Below, one piece after another: positions 59,019-64,000 of a stretch of DNA of 64,000 bases. The stretch comes from Saprospiraceae bacterium. GTDB taxonomy: Bacteria > Bacteroidota > Bacteroidia > Chitinophagales > Saprospiraceae. A program made the translations under genes and the position numbers. The stretch covers positions 82,842-146,841 of the forward strand of contig JAIYAP010000059.1 of the NCBI GenBank assembly GCA_027488935.1. The letters run 5' to 3'. The notes below the pieces were generated by a model. It made no database searches. It was not told the origin of the DNA and saw only the letters and a list, made by a program, of their open reading frames with translations. Numbering within the stretch: position 1 is the stretch's first letter; every line of letters starts with the position of its first letter.

Positions 59019-59585
59019 TTACTTGCTGTACTTGGCTCGAAAATTCCCGTTTTTAAAATTAATATATTCAGAATGCATACTGCTGGGGATACCTTGGTTT
59101 GTCATTTTAAAATAGACATCAAATTTTCCTTCAAAAAGCCCTGTAATGGTGTCTATAGCGGTGATTTCAATATAGTTTTGTTTCTCATCATTACTATTCC
59201 ACCCAGCGTTTAAAACATCGCCATCTGCAAGCCAAGTACTGTACGTTGAAAATAATTCGTTATGTGTAATTGGCTCTATGGAATAATTGCCAGTTTTTTG
59301 GGGAATTCTTCCCAAAACAAGCCTTTCTCTTATATTTAATTCTAGTGAATCGTCATAGGTTACAAATGTTAAAATTATTTTATCCTCTACTAATCCTGAC
59401 AGGCAATTCGCCTTCCAGGTTATTGCTCCCAAACCTGGCACTTCTTTCGTTGCGGTACACAATAGGCTGTCAGGCAAATACGCAAGGGTTTCAAGGTCCA
59501 CCCCAGTTTTAAAAGAATCATCTTTTTTGCAATTGGAAAAAACGATGGCGGTATATAATATGAGAAATTTGATTTTGAAATGCAT
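59019..59585 (-). CDS. Small lipoprotein of unknown function
   Basis: The 188-residue protein has a lipoprotein signal (FLILYTAIVFSNC, lipid-modified Cys19), then an acidic, aromatic body with GLGAITWKANCLSG, LELNIRERLVLG, GNYSIEPITHNE and FEGKFDVYFKMTNQG. It looks like a small beta-barrel or beta-sandwich of the kind found in DUF-type lipoproteins of Bacteroidota; I cannot name the family. I start at 59585, where the signal begins. It reads as more AT-rich than the neighbouring housekeeping genes, as does the metzincin gene upstream, which hints at a shared accessory origin. The two are 71 bases apart with a hairpin between them. Confidence 0.75.
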   Translation of the reverse strand: MHFKIKFLILYTAIVFSNCKKDDSFKTGVDLETLAYLPDSLLCTATKEVPGLGAITWKANCLSGLVEDKIILTFVTYDDSLELNIRERLVLGRIPQKTGNYSIEPITHNELFSTYSTWLADGDVLNAGWNSNDEKQNYIEITAIDTITGLFEGKFDVYFKMTNQGIPSSMHSEYINFKNGNFRAKYSK

Positions 59586-59610
59586 GTTAGTGACTTTTAA
59601 AAATGAAAAA

Positions 59611-59645
59611 AGCCATGCGCAGGTAAGAAACCTCAACGCATGGCT
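59611..59645 (-). terminator. Hairpin between the metzincin and lipoprotein genes
   Basis: AGCCATGCG pairs with CGCATGGCT. On the minus strand it is followed by TTTTTTCATTTTT, 11 bases after the metzincin stop, so it acts as a terminator or attenuator before the lipoprotein gene. Confidence 0.75.
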
Positions 59646-59656
59646 AAATGATTTTT

Positions 59657-61453
59657 TTAACGGACGATCACAAACTTGAAGGCTTTATTTATTTGGGTAC
59701 CCTCAATGTGTAGAAACCACAATCCTGTGCCTAAATTAGAAACATCACAAAGCAGTTCACCATCACTTGACTGTGTGAATTTTGTGATGATGCTTTTCAT
59801 ACCATCTGCTCGAACTGCATTAATAGATTTGATTCCTGGATTGTTTATTCCCAAATTAACCTTAATGTAATCATTGGCCGGATTGGGAATAATTTGAACA
59901 AACTTTGATAAATTTACATTTGAGTCAATGATACTTCTATCACATGCTATTCCAGATTGACAGCTTACCAATTCCGTTCTGGTAAGTGTACACCCTGTTG
60001 AATTAGTAATTCGAATTCTAAGATAAAACTTTGGGCATGCAGGTGGTTGAGATAAATCAAGCCAGGGATTGTTGCCACCAACTACCTGCGCATTGGAGAA
60101 ATTTGGATTAAGACTCCAGGACCATTGGTAGGTAAAGGGGCCCGAACACCATTGTTCAAAGCCAGCAGAGGCTATATTCCATCCAGCAGAGGGATAAGCA
60201 TATGCTGAAAAGGGCTGGTTAACGCAGGCAACATCTTTCGTTAAAGTTAAAGAAAAAAATGCCGGACTGTTATTATTGGCTACTTCACAAAATGCCCCTC
60301 TGATTTGAGCAGCATTATCCCGAGTACCAACAGTTCCGGTTGAATCTCCAGCAAATGAGATAGCAGGGTTGGAAAAATGCTGAATGCGGGTATTGTTTCC
60401 AGCATTTGCCATGATCGTATTTCTTCCACTTGCCATATTTCTACCATTTCGGCAACCTGATTTAAGTGGGTTACTGTGCCAACATGCGAAATGATGTGCT
60501 ACTTCATGGGCAAATGTGTACCGGATTGACCCAATAAAAGGGATGTCAAGGATTGCAATTTTATTAGTAGCAGTTGGGTCTTCTTGATCGGTAGGTATTG
60601 CGCCATAACCTCCCGAATAAGTAGCGTAGTTTTGATTTGTTAGTAATACCCGTATATCCGCTCCATAATCTTGTGCAAGCTGCTGGGCAACTTGATTTGT
60701 TCTAAAATTCCCTAAATCAGTAAAAAAATCACCTGTTAAATTAAAATTAGGCGTATAATCAATTGTTTTTACCCGAACACGTTTATTTGGCACGCCACTT
60801 TTCAAAAAGGCAATGTTGATATTATTGGTTTCAACAAATAAAAACCATGCTCCATAAGTTCCATAGGAGGTATCTAGCCAGAAACGTGCTGCAGGTGTTA
60901 CCATCGCTAAAATATCCAATTCAGCTGTTCCGCAGTCAAAATCACAATAGCTTAAACTTTTGTCTAAATCAGGGCCAGCGGCTGTCCCACATATTACTCC
61001 TTCAGTTTCATTTTGAGGCTGTTCTATCAAAAGCCCTTTATTGCTTCCGAGCGGGTATAGTTTGTAGGCCTTGGTATTCAGATCAATCACGCCACCCGTT
61101 CCTTGCGGGGTTATATAAAGGGATATTTCCCCGAAAGTTGATTGGCCTGTCAGCGCATATTCAACATCATTGGCATAAAAAGCACCCGTTACTTCAAAAG
61201 TAATGGTTTGCCCATTATTTTCATTCGGCAATGTGATTGAAATATTGCCATTACTGTCAAGTAAACCCTGTGAATTCCAGTTCAAGTACTTCAAATTTCC
61301 TGTACGTGGTAAACCATTTACGTAACTCAGTACTTTATTTTGGTCAGCATTGAGTCCCGTGTGCGTGGTGGTAAAGGTGAATGCATCGCTTTGTGCAATA
61401 CTTTGACTAAGATAGACAAAGTAAAAAAGCGAGATAAGCAACAACTGTTTCAT
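59657..61453 (-). CDS. Secreted metzincin metalloprotease with T9SS tail
   Basis: The 598-residue protein has a signal peptide (LLLISLFYFVYLSQSIA), a pro-region to about 175, a protease domain at about 180-400 and a type A T9SS sorting domain at the end (QIIPNPANDYIKVNLG, LGTGLWFLHIEG, final KFVIVR). The zinc site reads HEVAHHFACWH, i.e. HExxHxxxxxH, with Ala where most metzincins have Gly. A Met-turn (NTIMANAG) follows about 35 residues later. Two disulfide-rich parts follow (WCSGPFTYQWSW). It is probably an extracellular protease of the reprolysin-like type. The gene reads as AT-rich relative to its surroundings. Confidence 0.88.
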   Translation of the reverse strand: MKQLLLISLFYFVYLSQSIAQSDAFTFTTTHTGLNADQNKVLSYVNGLPRTGNLKYLNWNSQGLLDSNGNISITLPNENNGQTITFEVTGAFYANDVEYALTGQSTFGEISLYITPQGTGGVIDLNTKAYKLYPLGSNKGLLIEQPQNETEGVICGTAAGPDLDKSLSYCDFDCGTAELDILAMVTPAARFWLDTSYGTYGAWFLFVETNNINIAFLKSGVPNKRVRVKTIDYTPNFNLTGDFFTDLGNFRTNQVAQQLAQDYGADIRVLLTNQNYATYSGGYGAIPTDQEDPTATNKIAILDIPFIGSIRYTFAHEVAHHFACWHSNPLKSGCRNGRNMASGRNTIMANAGNNTRIQHFSNPAISFAGDSTGTVGTRDNAAQIRGAFCEVANNNSPAFFSLTLTKDVACVNQPFSAYAYPSAGWNIASAGFEQWCSGPFTYQWSWSLNPNFSNAQVVGGNNPWLDLSQPPACPKFYLRIRITNSTGCTLTRTELVSCQSGIACDRSIIDSNVNLSKFVQIIPNPANDYIKVNLGINNPGIKSINAVRADGMKSIITKFTQSSDGELLCDVSNLGTGLWFLHIEGTQINKAFKFVIVR

Positions 61454-61661
61454 AATTTAATGAATTTAAAAAGTTTATAATTTGTTAAAAATCTGACTAA
61501 ATAATAGGAATGAAAGACTTCATAAAATATAGGTAAAATTGAAGTCATTCAAACGTTCTGAACAAATTTACAGGAATACTTTTATTTTAAAAAGTTAAAT
61601 ATTTACATCAGGATAAAATTCATACTGACTTAATATATGTTTTTGTTAACGATATTTTTGG

Positions 61662-61703
61662 TATTGGACGTCGGACGCGTTCCGAAACGCTTCCGACGTC
61701 CAA
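61662..61703. repeat. Long inverted repeat upstream of fcl
   Basis: TTGGACGTCGGA pairs perfectly with TCCGACGTCCAA, and an inner GCGTT/AACGC pair extends the stem. It resembles REP-like palindromes. It lies 35 bases upstream of the fcl -7 element and could affect its promoter. Confidence 0.7.
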
Positions 61704-61737
61704 CACAGCAAACACTAAAAATCCCAAACCAAAATAT

Positions 61738-61745
61738 TACCTTTG
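61738..61745 (+). promoter_or_regulatory. -7 promoter element of fcl
   Basis: TACCTTTG is a perfect match. It places the transcript start near 61752, which excludes the in-frame ATG at 61637 and supports the GTG at 61775. Confidence 0.7.
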
Positions 61746-61774
61746 CAGCCTACACGTTTTCCAACTTAATATCT

Positions 61775-62701
61775 GTGAACCACAATAAGAGCGTATACGT
61801 AGCAGGACACCGGGGCATGGTTGGCTCTGCTTTGGTTCGGCGATTACAACAGGCAGGTTTTGAGCACTTTATAACTGCTACATCCAGTGAATTGGATTTG
61901 CGTGACCAACATCAGGTGCGCACTTTTTTTGAAAAACACAAACCTGATTACGTTTTTCTTGCAGCCGCAAAAGTGGGCGGTATCGTAGCCAACAATACTT
62001 ACCGTGCCGAGTTTTTGTACGACAATTTGATGATCGAATCCAATGTGATCGATGCTGCCTACCGCAATGGGGTTGAAAAACTGATGTTTCTAGGCTCTTC
62101 CTGCATTTATCCTAAAATGGCACCGCAGCCCCTGAAAGAGGAATACCTCCTCACCGGTTTGCTGGAACCGACCAATGAGCCTTACGCCATTGCCAAAATT
62201 GCCGGCATCAAACTTTGCGACGCTTACCGGGCACAATACGGCAGTAATTTTATTTCGGTGATGCCAACCAATTTGTACGGCCCCAACGACAACTACCACC
62301 CGCAGAACAGCCACGTTTTGCCTGCCCTGATCCGAAAATTTCACGAAGCCAAACGCGACCAACTGCCATCCGTCATCCTTTGGGGCACAGGATCGCCGTT
62401 GCGTGAGTTTTTGCATGTGGACGACCTGGCGGATGCCTGTTTTTTCCTGATGGAAAATTACAATGAGCCAGGTTTGGTAAATATTGGGGTCGGACATGAC
62501 CTTTCTATCCTCGAATTGGCCCGATTAGTGCAAGGGATCGTCGGCTACGAGGGAACGATTGAAAACGATCTTTCCAAACCAGACGGCACACCGCGTAAAC
62601 TCATGGATGTCAGCAAATTACACCAGTTGGGCTGGAAAGCATCCATCGCACTGGAGGCAGGCATACGGCAAGTATATGACACAGTAAAAGATTCCTTATA
62701 A
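61775..62701 (+). CDS. fcl: GDP-L-fucose synthase
   Basis: The 308-residue enzyme of the extended SDR family makes GDP-L-fucose from GDP-4-keto-6-deoxymannose with NADPH. It has the nucleotide loop [29 protein letters not shown], the [14 protein letters not shown] region, the catalytic pair in YAIAK (Tyr-x3-Lys), [19 protein letters not shown] and [19 protein letters not shown]. The GTG at 61775 is chosen because the promoter lies just upstream and the length then fits the family. GDP-mannose dehydratase (gmd) is not in the window. manC follows after 56 bases, so GDP-sugar supply for surface glycans is a shared theme. Confidence 0.93.
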   Translation: MNHNKSVYVAGHRGMVGSALVRRLQQAGFEHFITATSSELDLRDQHQVRTFFEKHKPDYVFLAAAKVGGIVANNTYRAEFLYDNLMIESNVIDAAYRNGVEKLMFLGSSCIYPKMAPQPLKEEYLLTGLLEPTNEPYAIAKIAGIKLCDAYRAQYGSNFISVMPTNLYGPNDNYHPQNSHVLPALIRKFHEAKRDQLPSVILWGTGSPLREFLHVDDLADACFFLMENYNEPGLVNIGVGHDLSILELARLVQGIVGYEGTIENDLSKPDGTPRKLMDVSKLHQLGWKASIALEAGIRQVYDTVKDSL

Positions 62702-62757
62702 ACCAATGCAAGCTTCTTTTGCACCCAACCAAAGCATCCTTTGAATTAGCATTCAAC

Positions 62758-63837
62758 ATGTCGAAAGAACACAATTATGTAGCCATTATGGCCGGCGGCG
62801 TTGGTAGCCGTTTCTGGCCGGGCAGTCGCGAACAACGTCCGAAACAATTTCTGGATATGCTGGGCGTCGGCAAAAGTTTGTTGCGCCTCACTTTTGAGCG
62901 TTTTTTACCCATTTGTGCGCCAGAACACATCTTTATTGTGACCAATGCACAATACAAGGCCCTGATTCTGGAACAATTGCCCGAAATTTCGGAAAATCAA
63001 ATCCTGTGCGAACCCAGCCGTAACAATACTGCTCCATGTATTGCCTATACCGCGTTCAAACTTGCCGCGCTCGATCCGCAAGCCAACATCGTGGTAGCGC
63101 CTTCCGATCATATCGTATTGAAAGAGGCTGCTTTTTTGGAAAAAATTAATGCCGCGCTGGCATTTGCCCAAAAAGAAAAAGCGTTGGTTACCCTGGGCAT
63201 CGAGCCATCTAGGCCTGATACCGGCTACGGCTATATCCATTACACCCAGGAAGTGGAAAACGGTGTTTTTAAGGTAAATCGTTTTGCCGAAAAACCGAAT
63301 GCCGAAACGGCCCGCCATTATATTTCCACTGGCGAATACCTTTGGAATGCCGGTATTTTTATCTGGAATGTGCAAACCATCCTGGAATCTTTCCAGCAAT
63401 TGGCGCCCGACATCCACAGCATCCTCGAAAAAGGGAAAAACGACTACAATACGCCCACTGAACAGGCATTTATCAACGCACACTACCCTACTACACCCAA
63501 TATTTCCGTCGATTTTGCGATCATGGAAAAAGCAGGCAATGTGTACACCCTACCGGCCGAATTTGGTTGGTCGGACCTGGGTACCTGGGCAAGCCTGTAT
63601 GCCGAATGTCCCAAAGATGAGTACGACAACGTTTTGCAAGGCAACATTATCGCGATTGATTCCGATAATTGCCTCGTACGCGCACCCGAGGGCAAACTGG
63701 TCGTGTTAAAAGAACTAAGCGATTACATCGTAGTCGACACCGAGGATGTGCTGCTGATTTATCCAAAATCGCAAGAACAGGAAATCAAACAGGTAACCAC
63801 CTTGGTAAAAAACCGGGCTGGCGAAAAATTCTTGTAA
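62758..63837 (+). CDS. manC: Mannose-1-phosphate guanylyltransferase
   Basis: The 359-residue enzyme makes GDP-mannose from GTP and mannose-1-phosphate. It has the nucleotidyltransferase start IMAGGVGSRFWPGSREQRPKQF, LCEPSRNNTAPCIAY, VVAPSDHIVL, TGYGYIHY, FAEKPNAETARHYIS, YLWNAGIFIWN, FAIMEKAGNVYTLPAEFGWSDLGTW. It lacks the C-terminal phosphomannose isomerase domain of bifunctional ManC/AlgA, so isomerase activity must come from elsewhere. The ATG at 62758 is used. It shares direction with fcl and is probably co-transcribed. The 109-nt hairpin repeat lies 21 bases after the stop. Confidence 0.95.
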   Translation: MSKEHNYVAIMAGGVGSRFWPGSREQRPKQFLDMLGVGKSLLRLTFERFLPICAPEHIFIVTNAQYKALILEQLPEISENQILCEPSRNNTAPCIAYTAFKLAALDPQANIVVAPSDHIVLKEAAFLEKINAALAFAQKEKALVTLGIEPSRPDTGYGYIHYTQEVENGVFKVNRFAEKPNAETARHYISTGEYLWNAGIFIWNVQTILESFQQLAPDIHSILEKGKNDYNTPTEQAFINAHYPTTPNISVDFAIMEKAGNVYTLPAEFGWSDLGTWASLYAECPKDEYDNVLQGNIIAIDSDNCLVRAPEGKLVVLKELSDYIVVDTEDVLLIYPKSQEQEIKQVTTLVKNRAGEKFL

Positions 63838-63858
63838 AGCGGCAATCAAGCATAACAT

Positions 63859-63967
63859 CTGAAGCCTCCTTTAGTCCCTTTTAAATGCGTAAATTGTATT
63901 GACGGGGCGACTTTTTCTGTCACCCCGCCAATACAATTTACACACTACCACAAATCCTTGATAAAAT
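63859..63967 (-). repeat. 109-nt hairpin repeat, copy 2 (inverted)
   Basis: On the minus strand this is the same 109-nt sequence as 36069-36177, with about 10 differences and no insertions. Within the stem, a T-A pair of copy 1 is a G-C pair here, two other changes keep a G-T wobble, and one change near the loop breaks a pair. It follows manC directly. Confidence 0.8.
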
Positions 63968-64000
63968 CTTAAACATCAAAAAAATCGCGCGTAAATGCAC

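Larger units (their letters stand above)
61454..61774. other. 321-bp divergent intergenic region with long hairpin
   Basis: No gene is seen. The right part holds a 12-bp inverted repeat hairpin (61662-61703) and the exact -7 element of fcl at 61738-61745. The left part, upstream of the metzincin gene, is AT-rich with no clear promoter match. Confidence 0.5.

Noticed and set aside
61637..61774. N-terminal extension of fcl from the ATG at 61637
   Set aside because: It spans a long palindrome and the promoter box, and has no resemblance to the family. The GTG at 61775 gives the standard protein.
36069..63967. Composite transposon bounded by the inverted 109-nt repeats
   Set aside because: The 27.7 kb between them holds core genes such as engB, dapB and sucC, and no transposase was seen. 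The copies are better read as independent dispersed elements.
1..64000. tRNA or rRNA genes
   Set aside because: No cloverleaf with a T-loop GGTTCGAATCC-type core and no rRNA-like conserved stretch was noticed on reading either strand. A tRNAscan run would settle it.

Overview
The window looks like a chromosomal segment of a free-living member of the Bacteroidota, most likely the Saprospiria (Saprospiraceae or Haliscomenobacteraceae). Supporting signs are several proteins with type IX secretion (T9SS) C-terminal sorting domains of type A and type B, an Oar-like TonB-dependent receptor, a DUF1800/DUF1501 pair, a DUF2452 protein, a type 2 ferredoxin-NADP reductase, near-absence of Shine-Dalgarno sites, and many copies of the Bacteroidota -7 promoter element TAnnTTTG just upstream of genes. 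No rRNA, tRNA, prophage, transposase or CRISPR array was seen. The genus cannot be set from sequence reading alone.

Layout. 1-9.7 kb: the 5' part of a prolyl oligopeptidase lipoprotein; a co-directional run of three unrecognised genes (two with signal peptides) ending in a MOSC protein; ribA; a small membrane protein; a lipoprotein plus outer-membrane barrel pair. 9.7-18 kb: twin covarying stem-loops, the DUF1800/DUF1501 secreted pair, a YpdA-like reductase, a cytochrome c and a 1014-residue TIR-like protein with a repeated C-terminal module. 18-36 kb: surface and secretome block with two giant type B T9SS proteins (2052 and 1723 residues, both strongly repetitive), an Oar-like receptor, a lamin-tail T9SS protein and a secreted propeller-like protein. 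36-45.5 kb: photolyase with an NYN-cold-shock fusion, a sugar isomerase-like protein, glgA-glgC for glycogen, homogentisate dioxygenase, a 53-residue membrane ORF and an outer-membrane barrel. 45.5-53.5 kb: housekeeping run of engB, a PlsB-like acyltransferase, enoyl-CoA hydratase, ferredoxin reductase, ferredoxin, dapB, an FtsE-type ATPase and sucC. 53.5-64 kb: a 97-nt three-way-junction palindrome, a secreted thioredoxin-like T9SS protein, a two-half M16 peptidase, a lipoprotein, a secreted metzincin, and fcl plus manC for GDP-sugar synthesis.

Functional links. manC and fcl act in GDP-mannose to GDP-fucose supply for surface glycans (the dehydratase gmd is not here). glgC and glgA make ADP-glucose and glycogen. 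The ferredoxin and its reductase form a redox pair next to lipid genes. Most secreted proteins would leave the cell through Sec or Tat and then T9SS.

Most interesting items: a 109-nt hairpin repeat present twice in opposite orientation with compensatory changes (36069-36177 and 63859-63967); the 97-nt palindromic three-way junction at 53531-53627; twin GNRA-capped stem-loops at 9786 and 9888; the TIR-like protein whose C-terminal region carries five copies of an unrecognised repeat; and an in-frame higher-order repeat array in the 30.9-36 kb gene. All identifications rest on motif reading; no database search was run.
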